NCBI RefSeq assembly: GCF_037153985.1
Contig: NZ_JBBAYI010000007.1
Location: forward strand, 239,872-303,871
Source of the DNA: Emticicia sp037153985
GTDB taxonomy: Bacteria; Bacteroidota; Bacteroidia; Cytophagales; Spirosomataceae
Reading direction: 5' to 3'
DNA length: 64,000 nucleotides
Shown: in pieces, positions 49,630 through 59,007 of the stretch
How the letters are laid out: the number at the start of each line of letters is the position of its first letter
Numbering within the stretch: position 1 is the stretch's first letter
Position numbers and translations under genes: made by a program
Notes under the pieces: generated by a model
The model's database searches: none
Seen by the model: only the letters and a program-made list of their open reading frames with translations
What the model was told of the DNA's origin: nothing

Positions 49630-50769
49630 ATGAAAATCAGCCAGATTAAATTTGAAAATAACTGCTGGAAAGAATTATCAAAAGAAGAAAATTTTTCGGA
49701 AAAAAAAGCCCAACTAGTACTTGCTTTTGGTGAAAGAACGCTCCTCGAAAAAAATAATCCTTATCCTTATTTGCGTGAGTTATTTCCCTCAGCGGAAATT
49801 GTTATCAACTCAACCTCAGGAGAAATATATGGTGATAGCGTAAACGACGACTCTATTATTGTTACAGCCATTGAGTTTGAAAAAACTGAAGTAAAAACAA
49901 CCAAAATAGATATTACAAACCATACCGAAAGTTTTCAGGCAGGTGAAGTAATCGCCAAAAATCTGCAAGCCGATAACCTGGCGGCTATCCTGATAATTTC
50001 AGATGGCGGTAGGGTAAATGGTAGTAAACTAATTGAAGCATTAAATATTACAACAAACCATCAGATTCCGATTTCGGGAGGTTTAGCTGGTGATGCCGGC
50101 CGTTTTGAAAAAACACTTGTAGGGCTGAACGAACAACCACAAGAAGGCCGTATTATAGGCATTGGCCTATATGGTAAAGATTTAAAAATAGGCCACGGTA
50201 CAATGGGCGGTTGGGATGTGTTCGGGCCAGAAAGAGAAGTAACTGAATCAGAATATAACGTTTTATATAAAATAGGCGACAAAGCCGCCCTTGATTTATA
50301 TAAAGAATACTTAGGCAAATACGCCAAAGATTTACCCGGAGCCGCCTTGCTTTTTCCGCTTTCAATGCGTGAAAAACCCGACTCTGAACCACTTGTGAGA
50401 ACAATCCTTGCTATTGATGAAGAACAAAAAACCATGACCTTTGCTGGCGAAATGCCTAAAGGAGCTATGGTAAGGTTTATGAAAGCTAATTTTGACCATC
50501 TGGTTGATGCCTCTTCAACAGCAGCACAAACGTCTATTAAAAACATGGAAAAAGCCCCCGAACTTGCACTTTTAATTAGTTGCGTAGGGCGCAAACTGGT
50601 TTTGGGGCAACGCACTGAAGAAGAAGTTGAGGCTGCCAGAGATGTTTTTGGAAAAGGAACTGTTATTACAGGGTTTTATTCGTACGGAGAAATATCACCC
50701 CTCCGCCCGGATGCGCAATGCGGATTGCACAACCAAACCATGACAATCACGACCCTTTCTGAAAACTGA
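49630..50769 (+). CDS. FIST-domain sensory protein
   Basis: A 379-residue cytosolic protein with FIST N (residues about 20-220: IVINSTSGEIYGDSVNDDSI, ISGGLAGDAGRFEKTLVGLN) and FIST C (about 225-370: LYKEYLGKYAKDLPGAALLF, ALLISCVGRKLVLGQRTEEE). FIST proteins are proposed to sense small ligands such as amino acids and feed signals to kinases. The downstream gene is a hybrid histidine kinase with no sensor domain of its own, starting five bases after this stop. So this protein is very likely the input module of that kinase. Confidence 0.92.
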   Translation: MKISQIKFENNCWKELSKEENFSEKKAQLVLAFGERTLLEKNNPYPYLRELFPSAEIVINSTSGEIYGDSVNDDSIIVTAIEFEKTEVKTTKIDITNHTESFQAGEVIAKNLQADNLAAILIISDGGRVNGSKLIEALNITTNHQIPISGGLAGDAGRFEKTLVGLNEQPQEGRIIGIGLYGKDLKIGHGTMGGWDVFGPEREVTESEYNVLYKIGDKAALDLYKEYLGKYAKDLPGAALLFPLSMREKPDSEPLVRTILAIDEEQKTMTFAGEMPKGAMVRFMKANFDHLVDASSTAAQTSIKNMEKAPELALLISCVGRKLVLGQRTEEEVEAARDVFGKGTVITGFYSYGEISPLRPDAQCGLHNQTMTITTLSEN

Positions 50770-50773
50770 TACC

Positions 50774-52297
50774 ATGAATCTTGATAACATACACAAACTA
50801 CTGGCCAAACAATTAAAAAAGCATTTATCAGAAGAGTGTTTGCAAAACGAAGCCTTTCAGAGCTTCGTCAAAGCTGTAAATGATTCTTATTTTAGCTTTG
50901 ACCGTGATAAAGAGCTTTCAGAGCATTCGGCATCTTTAAATGAAGTAGAATATTACGAAATTAATCAGAAGCTGAAAAACGAAATAGCCGAACGTAAACA
51001 CTCAGTAGAAAAACTGATTGAAGCTATTTATCTGCTCGAAACCCCAGAAAGTAACAATTTATCTGAACTTGACGATAATAATCTTTCGTCGTTGGTTGAC
51101 CTGCTTCAACGCCAGATTCAAACCAGAAAACAGATTGAGCTTGAACTCATTCATGCAAAAGAAACAGCCGAGAATGCCACACAGGCAAAATCGGAGTTTT
51201 TATCCATGATGAGCCACGAAATCAGGACTCCCCTGAATGCCATTATCGGGCTAACTTACCTGATGCAACAGGAAGAACAAACCCCGTCGGTTATGGAAAA
51301 TCTAAAGACCTTGCAATTCTCGGCCGAAAACCTGCATTTGTTAATCAATGATATTCTTGATTTCAGTAAGATTGAAGCCGGAAAAGTAGAACTGGAAGAA
51401 ATGCCATTCGACCTCAAGCTACTAGTCTCAAACATCAAGAAAGCCAATCAGGTAAAGGCAGAAGAAAAAGGGAATAAAATAAAGCTGATGCTCGATGATG
51501 ATATTCCTAATACCCTGATAGGTGACTCGCTGAGAATCGGGCAGGTATTGGCAAATCTGGTATCGAATGCCGTGAAGTTCACCATCAACGGTAGTGTAAC
51601 AATAGAAGTATCGGTTGTGAAAAAAAATACCGAGAAAGCAACTATTTTCTTCTCGGTTACTGATACGGGTATTGGTATTCCACCTGAAAAGCAAAAACTG
51701 ATTTTTGAAAGATTTACACAGGCTAACTCAGAAACAACCCGAAAATTTGGTGGTACAGGATTAGGGCTGGTCATCAGCAAAAAACTTGTTCAGTTATATA
51801 ACAGCGATATTATTCTGGAAAGCGAAGCAGGCAAAGGCTCAACCTTCCATTTTACACTTGATTTAAGAATAGGTACTTCAATTAAGCAGCAATTGGCTTC
51901 TATGGCTGAAGATGTAAACGAGGTAAGTCTGGAAGGTGTAAAGCTGTTACTCGTTGATGACTACTTTGTTAATATAAAAGTAGCTTCAAAATTCCTAGAA
52001 AAATGGAAAGTTGAATTTGATACGGCAGAAAATGGCTTGATAGCCATTGATAAATTCAAAAACAACTCGTACGACCTGATTCTGATGGATTTACTTATGC
52101 CCGAAATGGATGGTTATACGGCTGCCGAAAAAATAAAAGAAACCGGAACAGATATACCTATTATTGCCCTAACAGCATCGGCGACACTTAATAACCAAGA
52201 CAGGGCCTTTAAAGTAGGTATGGACGACTACGTAACAAAGCCTTTTAACCCGAAAGAGCTGTATCAGAAAATAGCTAAGTACAGTGGCCGTTTGTAG
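50774..52297 (+). CDS. Hybrid histidine kinase with receiver domain
   Basis: A 507-residue cytosolic kinase. Residues 1-130 are helical and coiled-coil without membrane helices. HisKA follows with the phosphorylation site in FLSMMSHEIRTPLNAIIGL. HATPase_c has NLVSNAVKFT (N box), DTGIGIPPEKQ (G1) and GGTGLGLVISK (G2). The C-terminal receiver has LLLVDDYFVN, the phospho-acceptor Asp in LILMDLLMPEMDGY and KPFNPKELY. There is no output domain, so the phosphate must go to another regulator. The FIST gene precedes it by five bases and is probably its sensor. Confidence 0.95.
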   Translation: MNLDNIHKLLAKQLKKHLSEECLQNEAFQSFVKAVNDSYFSFDRDKELSEHSASLNEVEYYEINQKLKNEIAERKHSVEKLIEAIYLLETPESNNLSELDDNNLSSLVDLLQRQIQTRKQIELELIHAKETAENATQAKSEFLSMMSHEIRTPLNAIIGLTYLMQQEEQTPSVMENLKTLQFSAENLHLLINDILDFSKIEAGKVELEEMPFDLKLLVSNIKKANQVKAEEKGNKIKLMLDDDIPNTLIGDSLRIGQVLANLVSNAVKFTINGSVTIEVSVVKKNTEKATIFFSVTDTGIGIPPEKQKLIFERFTQANSETTRKFGGTGLGLVISKKLVQLYNSDIILESEAGKGSTFHFTLDLRIGTSIKQQLASMAEDVNEVSLEGVKLLLVDDYFVNIKVASKFLEKWKVEFDTAENGLIAIDKFKNNSYDLILMDLLMPEMDGYTAAEKIKETGTDIPIIALTASATLNNQDRAFKVGMDDYVTKPFNPKELYQKIAKYSGRL

Positions 52298-52465
52298 GGG
52301 CGTAGGTGTTTAAAAGTTTGTGTCTGCCATTATTCTGGAGTAAATGCCCGAATATGGGTAATAATATAATTGCCTAGGTATAATAGAACGCCAATAAATA
52401 GCTAAATTCGTAACAGATTTAACGATTAAACAAAAGTTACACAACTTTGGCGGCTATTTATATCA

Positions 52466-53740
52466 ATGAAAAACATTATTATTTCAGAATTTGGAGTGAT
52501 TAAAAAAGTAGGTGATTATGAATCACCTGTTGACTCATTTTCTGAGGTTTTTGTGTCAGATAACATATTTGCCCGAATTAAAGACTTCGTTTTTACACAT
52601 ACCAACGATTTACTTTTTACTTATGCCGTACAGCGGGCAAAAGAACAGGTAAAAGTAAAGAACTATGTAGGTCTTTTGCAGATAAGCGACAACCTTCAGA
52701 TAGAAATTCTGCCTAAATCGACGGCTGGTTCTGCAAAAGAAGCACGGCAGATGCTGCTAAAAATGCTTCAAACTTTTTCAACGTATCAGTCACTAACAAA
52801 AGCGCATCTGGCAATAAGTAAATTACCCTTACTGGAGGTTTACGTTACTGTGTTTCTGGATGAACTCGAAAAACTTCTGAATCTGGGTTTAGGAAGAAAC
52901 TATGAACCCAGAGAATCGAACGAGCAATATATAAAAGGTAAAATACTGATTGCCGAAAATATTCATCAGAATTTGCTAAACCAACAAGCTATATTTGTTG
53001 CTTACGATGACTTTATTTATGACATACCCCAAAACAGGATTCTGAAAACATGCCTTGCAAAGCTAAAAACCTTCGTGTTTAGTAATGCTACAAGGCAACG
53101 TATATGGCAGTATTTATCAGTACTTGAAGAAATCCCGCTCTCTGATAATCTTCAGCAGGACTTTACAAAAAGCCAAGTCGTAAGCCCACATTCAGAACGT
53201 TATAAACATATTTTACAATGGGCATGGGTGTTTTTGAGCGAACATTCTTTTCTGCCGTTTTCAGGCAATAGTTTTCAGATGTCACTACTGTTTCCGATGG
53301 AGATACTGTTTGAAAACTACGTAGGGCAGCTATTTCGCAAATATTTACCCGACAACTACGAAGTAAAACTACAAGACCGTCGTAAACATTTGGTAGTAAG
53401 TCATAAAGCGCAGGCTAGGTTCAGGCTGATTCCTGATATTGTGATTGAAAAACAGCAAAATGAAAATAAAGAGGTGTTAATTTTTGATACCAAATGGAAA
53501 CTCATTGATGCTTCAAAACCCAAACAGAATTACGGTATTGAGCAACAAGATTTATATCAGCTATACGCCTACGGAAAAAAGTATAACGCCCGCCATTTAT
53601 TTCTGATTTACCCTGCTAATGAAAATTTTACACAACCTTTGGAAGTATTTGATTACGAAGAAGATATGGTGCTGCATGTCTTACCCTTCAACCTGCTGAA
53701 TGAGGGTTCAGTGGAGGTCAGGAAAATAATGTTATCCTGA
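52466..53740 (+). CDS. McrC-family protein without McrB
   Basis: A 424-residue protein matching McrC, the nuclease subunit of McrBC-type restriction. The N-terminal beta-rich half has NYVGLLQISDNLQIEILPKS and QMLLKMLQTF; the centre has NRILKTCLAKLK. The PD-(D/E)xK core is in FRLIPDIVIE (Asp 324) and LIFDTKWK (Asp 341, Lys 343), then QQDLYQLYAYGKKY. McrC normally needs the GTPase McrB, which is not encoded on either side: upstream is the histidine kinase and downstream a transporter. It may work with a distant McrB or have a McrB-free role. Confidence 0.88.
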   Translation: MKNIIISEFGVIKKVGDYESPVDSFSEVFVSDNIFARIKDFVFTHTNDLLFTYAVQRAKEQVKVKNYVGLLQISDNLQIEILPKSTAGSAKEARQMLLKMLQTFSTYQSLTKAHLAISKLPLLEVYVTVFLDELEKLLNLGLGRNYEPRESNEQYIKGKILIAENIHQNLLNQQAIFVAYDDFIYDIPQNRILKTCLAKLKTFVFSNATRQRIWQYLSVLEEIPLSDNLQQDFTKSQVVSPHSERYKHILQWAWVFLSEHSFLPFSGNSFQMSLLFPMEILFENYVGQLFRKYLPDNYEVKLQDRRKHLVVSHKAQARFRLIPDIVIEKQQNENKEVLIFDTKWKLIDASKPKQNYGIEQQDLYQLYAYGKKYNARHLFLIYPANENFTQPLEVFDYEEDMVLHVLPFNLLNEGSVEVRKIMLS

Positions 53741-53809
53741 CGGGTGCTTTCAAACTTGACATTTTTGATTAACTTGCATTTAAAACAAAACCTTCAACCT
53801 ATCTGAACA

Positions 53810-55183
53810 ATGCCTATAATACTTACTTTGATTGCTATCATAGCCCTGATAGTGCTGGTAGCTTTTGTAAAACTAGATACCTTCATTTCTTTTATATTAA
53901 TTGCTATTGGTTTAGGGTTAGCTAGCGGAATGGAAGTTGAGAGTATTGGCAAATCAATTCAAAAAGGTATTGGTGGAACCCTCGGAGAACTAATTTTGAT
54001 TATCGGATTTGGTGCAATGCTAGGCAAACTGGTGGCAGAAAGCGGAGCCGCCCAACGAATTACAGACACGCTGATTCGGGTTTTCGGAAAAAAATATCTG
54101 CAATGGGGCTTAGCTCTGGCAGGCTTTATTATTGGTATTCCGCTGTTTTATAATGCAGGCTTTATTATTGTTGTTCCACTTATTTTTTCCATTTCTATTT
54201 CAACTAATATGCCCATATTGTATGTGGGTATTCCTATGTTATCGGCTTTGTCAGTAGCGCATGGGTACTTGCCTCCACATCCGTCGCCGGCTGCTATTGC
54301 CAAAGAACTACACGCCAATGTAGGGCAAACCCTGATGTACGGTATCATTATTGCTATTCCGGCTATTGCTATTGCCGGGCCAATTTTCGGGCGCACATTG
54401 AAAAAATATAAACCTCAGATAGACACCACTCTATTTAATGTTAAGCCTATACCTAAAGAAAAACAGCCAAGTTTATTCGAGAGTCTTTTGGTTGCCTTAA
54501 TGCCAGTAATTTTACTGATGTTTACATCATTTTTTAAAAAATATTATCCTGTCCCATTTATTTTTAAAGCTCTCAGTAAAGTCTTTTTTACTGATACAGC
54601 CACAATAACAAAATATTATACCAAACTAGTTACCCTTATTGCCGAACCTTATGTGGGTATGCTGCTATCTTTACTATTAGCCATTTATTTGTTGGGTATC
54701 AAGCAAGGGCATAGCATTAAAACGGTTAGTAAGCAATTAGAAGAAGCATTTAAAAGCTGTTCGGTTATTTTGTTGATTATTGCGGGGGCAGGTGCTTTGA
54801 AGCAGATTTTAAGTGATAGCCAAATCAGCTTATATATTGGAGAGCAGCTACAAGGGTTTCCGATGAATCCTCTCGTATTGGGTTGGACAATCGCAGCCGT
54901 TTTGCGTTTATGTGTGGGTTCGGCTACTGTGGCTGGCCTAACCGCAGTAGGCATTGTGGCACCACTCGTTAGCGGCCAAACAGGCGTAAAACCTGAGCTA
55001 ATGGTGTTATCTATCGGAGCCGGTAGTTTGTTGTTTTCACACCTGAACGATGGCGGATTCTGGCTATTTAAAGAATATTTTAACCTTTCTATCAAAGATA
55101 CTATCAAGACTTGGTCAGTCATGGAAACCATTGTTTCGGTGGTTGGGCTGCTCGGTGTTTTGGTTCTGAATATGTTTATTTAA
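53810..55183 (+). CDS. GntP-family permease
   Basis: A 457-residue permease with about 12 to 14 hydrophobic helices. Family marks are LIIGFGAMLGKLVAESGAAQ, GIPLFYNAGFIIVVPLIFSI, LSVAHGYLPPHPSPAAIA, LRLCVGSATVAGLTAVGIV, and GAGSLLFSHLNDGGFWLFKE. GntP members carry gluconate and related acids, and also D-serine (DsdX branch). The three genes that follow at 16 bp, 2 bp and 41 bp spacing encode RidA, VOC and a D-serine/D-threonine enzyme, which favours a D-amino acid as substrate. Confidence 0.93.
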   Translation: MPIILTLIAIIALIVLVAFVKLDTFISFILIAIGLGLASGMEVESIGKSIQKGIGGTLGELILIIGFGAMLGKLVAESGAAQRITDTLIRVFGKKYLQWGLALAGFIIGIPLFYNAGFIIVVPLIFSISISTNMPILYVGIPMLSALSVAHGYLPPHPSPAAIAKELHANVGQTLMYGIIIAIPAIAIAGPIFGRTLKKYKPQIDTTLFNVKPIPKEKQPSLFESLLVALMPVILLMFTSFFKKYYPVPFIFKALSKVFFTDTATITKYYTKLVTLIAEPYVGMLLSLLLAIYLLGIKQGHSIKTVSKQLEEAFKSCSVILLIIAGAGALKQILSDSQISLYIGEQLQGFPMNPLVLGWTIAAVLRLCVGSATVAGLTAVGIVAPLVSGQTGVKPELMVLSIGAGSLLFSHLNDGGFWLFKEYFNLSIKDTIKTWSVMETIVSVVGLLGVLVLNMFI

Positions 55184-55199
55184 AAATGATTAATTGTGT

Positions 55200-55670
55200 A
55201 TGACACCCGAAGAAAAACTTTCAAAACTTAATTTAGAATTACCTCCTGCGCCCGAACCTAAAGGTATTTATAAGCCTTGTCTGATTGTCGATAATTTTAT
55301 TTATGTATCAGGGCATGGGCCAGTTCAGTCAGACGGCGAGCTAATGGTTGGCCGCGTTGGTTCAGAAGTTGACATTGAGGCGGGCAAACTGGCTGCGCGT
55401 CAGGTTGGTTTAACCATGTTGTCTTCGCTGAAAGTTCATCTGGGGAGCCTGAGCAGAATCAAGCGCGTAGTAAAAGTATTAGGCATGGTTAATTGCACGC
55501 CAGATTTCGGAAGCCATCCGTATGTAATTAATGGTTGTAGCGAGCTATTTGCCGAACTATGGGGTATCGAAAATGGCATAGGTGTGCGGTCTGCCGTAGG
55601 CATGGGTTCATTACCCGGTAATATTTCTGTCGAAATCGAAGCCATGTTTGAATTAAATCCTGAAAACTGA
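55200..55670 (+). CDS. RidA-family protein
   Basis: A 156-residue RidA/YjgF-type protein, a trimer that hydrolyses reactive enamines and imines such as 2-aminoacrylate. I start it at the ATG at 55200, since the TTG two codons before lacks family support. Marks are YVSGHGPVQSDGELMVGRVG, AARQVGLTMLSSLKVHLGSL and NGCSELFAELWG, ending in VRSAVGMGSLPGNISVEIEA with the conserved Arg. It lies 16 bp after the transporter and 2 bp before the VOC gene. If the last enzyme is a D-serine dehydratase, RidA would remove the 2-aminoacrylate it makes. Confidence 0.93.
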   Translation: MTPEEKLSKLNLELPPAPEPKGIYKPCLIVDNFIYVSGHGPVQSDGELMVGRVGSEVDIEAGKLAARQVGLTMLSSLKVHLGSLSRIKRVVKVLGMVNCTPDFGSHPYVINGCSELFAELWGIENGIGVRSAVGMGSLPGNISVEIEAMFELNPEN

Positions 55671-55672
55671 GT

Positions 55673-56062
55673 ATGGTTAAAATTAATAAAGTTCATCATA
55701 TTGCTATTATTGGTTCTGATTATGAGCAATCTAAATACTTTTATACAGAGGTTTTAGGCTTGAAAGTAATAAGAGAGGTTTACAGAGAGGCTCGTCAATC
55801 GTATAAACTTGATTTGGCTATTGATGATAATTACATTATAGAATTGTTCTCTTTTCCAAGCCCACCACCGCGCCCGTCCAGACCTGAGGCATGCGGTTTA
55901 CGCCATCTGGCTTTTGAAGTAGCTAATGTTGAAGAAGCCAAAATCAGTATTGAAGCCAAAGGCGTAGTGGTTGAGCCTATCAGAATTGATGAGTTTACAG
56001 GAAAGAAATTTACTTTCTTTGCTGACCCCGATGACCTCCCGATTGAGATTTACGAACAATAG
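55673..56062 (+). CDS. VOC-superfamily (glyoxalase-like) protein
   Basis: A 129-residue metal-dependent VOC protein of the YaeR/GloA2-like group. Two beta-alpha-beta-beta-beta units are visible: KVHHIAIIGSDYEQSKYFYT with the first His ligand, YIIELFSFPSPPPRPSRPEA, then GLRHLAFEVANVEEAK with a second His, and a last unit ending DLPIEIYEQ with the Glu ligand. Its reaction is unknown; in this operon it may handle a carbonyl by-product. It starts two bases after the RidA stop. Confidence 0.9.
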   Translation: MVKINKVHHIAIIGSDYEQSKYFYTEVLGLKVIREVYREARQSYKLDLAIDDNYIIELFSFPSPPPRPSRPEACGLRHLAFEVANVEEAKISIEAKGVVVEPIRIDEFTGKKFTFFADPDDLPIEIYEQ

Positions 56063-56103
56063 CAACTCAGTATGCCTGAGCTTGTTAAACAGACTATTAT
56101 TTT

Positions 56104-57210
56104 ATGGATTGGTACAGAATCAGCAATGAAAATGAGTTAGATTCTCCGTCGCTTCTTATTTATAAAGAACGGATAGGGGAGAATATTAACAAAATGATTG
56201 AGATTGCCGGAAGTGTTGAGCGTCTTTTTACACACGTGAAAACCAACAAAATGCCCGAAGTAGTAAAAATGATGCTGGCTGCGGGTATTACAAAGTTTAA
56301 ATGTGCCACCATTGCTGAGGCCGAAATGGTAGCCATTGCCGGAGGTAAATATGCCTTGATTGCTCACCAGTTGGTTGGGCCTAAAATCAATCGTCTGGTT
56401 GCGTTGTGCAAACAGTATCCCGACGTATTATTTGCTTCATTGCTTGATTCACGCGAGGTAGCACAGGCTCATCAGGAGATTTTTGCTGAAAATAACCTTG
56501 TAGCTAACGTTTTTCTGGATGTAAATAATGGAATGGATAGGTCGGGGCATCCGCTCGATGATAAAATTCTGGAATTATACCGATACATATCAACCCAGCC
56601 AGCTTTACACTTATACGGTTTACACGTGTATGACGGGCATATAAGGGCAACCAATTTTGAAGAACGTAAAAATGAAATCGATAAGGGTTTTGTTGATGTA
56701 CAACATTTTTTAGAAGCTATTGCCGCAGAAGGATTGCCTGACCCTATGGTTATTGCTGGCGGAACTCCCGCTTTTACTTCTCATGCTTTAAGGGTTCAAA
56801 CTTTTTGTAGCCCGGGTACTTGTGTTTTGTGGGACTGGGGCTATGGTGATAAACTAACCGAACAACCCTTTGATTACGCCGCGCTGATAATGACACGTGT
56901 AATATCGAAACCGCAGCAGGGTATTGTAACCGTTGATATGGGGCATAAAGCCGTAGCGGCTGAAAATCCTATCGATAAAAGGATACGCTTTCTGAACCTG
57001 ACCGATTATGAATTAATCGGACAAAGCGAAGAGCATGGTGTATTAAAAGTGAAAGATTGGGAGGGCGTTAAAGTTGGAGACGTATTATACGGAGTACCTT
57101 TTCATGTATGCCCTACCGTGAATTTGTATGACGAGGCTTATGTGGTTGAAAACCAGCAGGTTAATACTACATGGCAAGTACTGGCAAGGCGTAGAAAAAT
57201 TAATTTCTGA
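56104..57210 (+). CDS. D-serine dehydratase / D-threonine aldolase-like PLP enzyme
   Basis: A 368-residue fold-type III (alanine-racemase-like) PLP enzyme. The PLP-binding Lys is K46 in FTHVKTNKMPE. The substrate barrel shows VFLDVNNGMDRSGHPLDD and LYGLHVYDGHIR. The C-terminal metal site is HVCP (His 334, Cys 336), as in DSD1-type zinc-dependent D-serine dehydratases, followed by TVNLYDEAYVV. Products would be pyruvate and ammonia from D-serine, or glycine and an aldehyde from D-threonine. Neighbours GntP, RidA and VOC fit D-serine use best. Confidence 0.9.
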   Translation: MDWYRISNENELDSPSLLIYKERIGENINKMIEIAGSVERLFTHVKTNKMPEVVKMMLAAGITKFKCATIAEAEMVAIAGGKYALIAHQLVGPKINRLVALCKQYPDVLFASLLDSREVAQAHQEIFAENNLVANVFLDVNNGMDRSGHPLDDKILELYRYISTQPALHLYGLHVYDGHIRATNFEERKNEIDKGFVDVQHFLEAIAAEGLPDPMVIAGGTPAFTSHALRVQTFCSPGTCVLWDWGYGDKLTEQPFDYAALIMTRVISKPQQGIVTVDMGHKAVAAENPIDKRIRFLNLTDYELIGQSEEHGVLKVKDWEGVKVGDVLYGVPFHVCPTVNLYDEAYVVENQQVNTTWQVLARRRKINF

Positions 57211-57367
57211 TAGTTTTTTTCTCAAACTTTTTACTTTTTCAGGCCGTACTAATATCAATAAAGCCCTGCAAATAACACCAGTTTAGAAAAATAACCTAAA
57301 TGTTTGCAAAAAACAAGTTTTTATTGAATATTTACAAAAAAACGCTCACCCTTAATTTTAAAACCAA

Positions 57368-57706
57368 ATGAGTAAACTAGCAGAAGCTATTGAAACCTAT
57401 ATGGACCAAGTAAACAGTCTTGGTCTGGGGCTAAGTGAAGAACTAATAACAGCCGTTGCTAAAGGCTTAGGCCCATCTATTTACAATGCAGATGCTTCAA
57501 AAGTATCAGCAAGTGACCCTGAGGAAGTAGCCAGAGTCAAGAAAAATTTCCTTATCGATAAACTTGGCTTAGCCGATAGCCCTGCGCTTGATGCTGCCAT
57601 TGATGAAGTAATGGAAAAACTAGGCTCATCGAACAGAAATAAATATCGTGCAGTAGTATATGCGCTTCTGGCTGTTAAATTTGGTAAAGAGTCCTTATAT
57701 CTATAA
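57368..57706 (+). CDS. DUF2853 family protein
   Basis: A 112-residue soluble helical protein covering the whole DUF2853 family: SKLAEAIETYMDQVNSLGLG, LITAVAKGLGPSIYNADASK, ARVKKNFLIDKLGLADSPAL and the C-terminal YRAVVYALLAVKFGKESLYL. The function is unknown. It stands alone with its own upstream region and a clear terminator downstream. Confidence 0.88.
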   Translation: MSKLAEAIETYMDQVNSLGLGLSEELITAVAKGLGPSIYNADASKVSASDPEEVARVKKNFLIDKLGLADSPALDAAIDEVMEKLGSSNRNKYRAVVYALLAVKFGKESLYL

Positions 57707-57745
57707 GAGCCATATTTATCAACCCGAAGGTAAAGAATTAATAGG

Positions 57746-57773
57746 CGGTACTAAGTTATTAGTACCGTTTTTT
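57746..57773 (+). terminator. Terminator between DUF2853 and metF
   Basis: CGGTACTAA (57746-57754), loop GTTA, TTAGTACCG (57759-57767), then a T run on the plus strand. It lies between convergent genes. Confidence 0.88.
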
Positions 57774-57791
57774 ATTGTCCTATTGTTATGC

Positions 57792-58751
57792 CTAGAATAT
57801 CTGTTTGGCAACAGCCATTGTGGTATCAGACTTACTCATGGTATAAAAATGTAGGGCAGGTACGCCAAAATCTGCCAGTTCGCGGCATTGTTGCACACAC
57901 CATTCAATGCCTATTTGCTTGGCTTGTTTATCATTCTCACAGGCGGCAATTTCTTTTCTGAATGCTTCGGGCATATCCAGATAAAACAATTTAGGCAGCA
58001 CATCCAGTTGTTTTTTTGTTGAAAGTACCTTTAACCCAGGAATAATCGGAATTGTGATACCTTCAGCGCGGCATCTTTTTACAAAATCAAAATACTTCTG
58101 GTTATCAAAAAACATCTGGGTAACAACGTAGTCGGCACCTGCGGCAATTTTTCGTTTCAGATTTTCAATATCTTGCTCAAGGTCAGGAGCTTCAAAGTGT
58201 TTTTCAGGATACGCCGCCACACCTATACAAAAATCGCTGGCACTTAAATAGGCGGCTTCTTCGTGTAGGTATTTTCCGGCATTCATGTCTTTGATTTGGG
58301 CTACCAACTCATTGGCATAAAAATGCCCATCTTTTTTGGCTTTAAAATAGTTGTAAGGCTTGGCAAAGTCACCGCGAAGTGCCAGTACATTTTCTATACC
58401 TAAATAATTGAGGTCAATGAGCAGGTCTTCGGTTTCTTCTTTAGTAAAGCCGCCACACAACACATGCGGAACGGGGTCTATCTTGAATTTATGTAAAATA
58501 GAAGCACAGATACCTACTGTGCCGGGGCGTTTACGGATTTTAATTTCTTTGGTTGCACCGTCGGGCATCGATTTTACGATATATTCTTCCCGATGAAATG
58601 TTACATCAATAAAAGGCGGATTCAATTCCATCATGGGTTCAATCGAGGCTAGTAAGTCATTAATATTACTTCCTTTTACTGGAGGAATAATTTCGATTGA
58701 AAAAACGGGCTTCCCTTGCGTGTTATTGAGGTGCTCTGTTACTTTTGCCAT
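57792..58751 (-). CDS. metF: 5,10-methylenetetrahydrofolate reductase
   Basis: A 319-residue FAD-dependent enzyme that reduces methylene-THF to methyl-THF for methionine synthesis. Family marks: FSIEIIPPVKGSN with the catalytic Glu, the PFIDVTFHREEY segment, VPHVLCGGFTKEETEDLLID, ENVLALRGDFAKP, FCIGVAAYPEKHFEA, GADYVVTQMFFDNQKYFDFV and the end IIPGLKVLS. Length is normal for bacterial MetF. It is a single gene. No SAM riboswitch or other leader structure is seen upstream. Confidence 0.95.
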   Translation of the reverse strand: MAKVTEHLNNTQGKPVFSIEIIPPVKGSNINDLLASIEPMMELNPPFIDVTFHREEYIVKSMPDGATKEIKIRKRPGTVGICASILHKFKIDPVPHVLCGGFTKEETEDLLIDLNYLGIENVLALRGDFAKPYNYFKAKKDGHFYANELVAQIKDMNAGKYLHEEAAYLSASDFCIGVAAYPEKHFEAPDLEQDIENLKRKIAAGADYVVTQMFFDNQKYFDFVKRCRAEGITIPIIPGLKVLSTKKQLDVLPKLFYLDMPEAFRKEIAACENDKQAKQIGIEWCVQQCRELADFGVPALHFYTMSKSDTTMAVAKQIF

Positions 58752-59007
58752 TGTATTGAAATTGAGAATATATCTTTTATTTTTGGCAAAAATAGATATA
58801 TTATTTATTAATACAAATTTTATTAGTTAAATTATCTAAATATTTTTATGCTAGTAGTGTTTGTATCGCTTTTAATGCGTTTGTGTAGAAAATTATTGTT
58901 TTTTAATTAAAAGCTAACGATTTTTTTGTTTTTGATATAACTAAAATAATTATCTTGCATTTGTATTAACAGCATTGTCGTATTTTACCTAAAAACATTT
59001 TAAACAA

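Noticed and set aside
58752..59007. SAM riboswitch before metF
   Set aside because: The upstream region of metF is AT-rich with no paired elements resembling a known SAM-binding leader.
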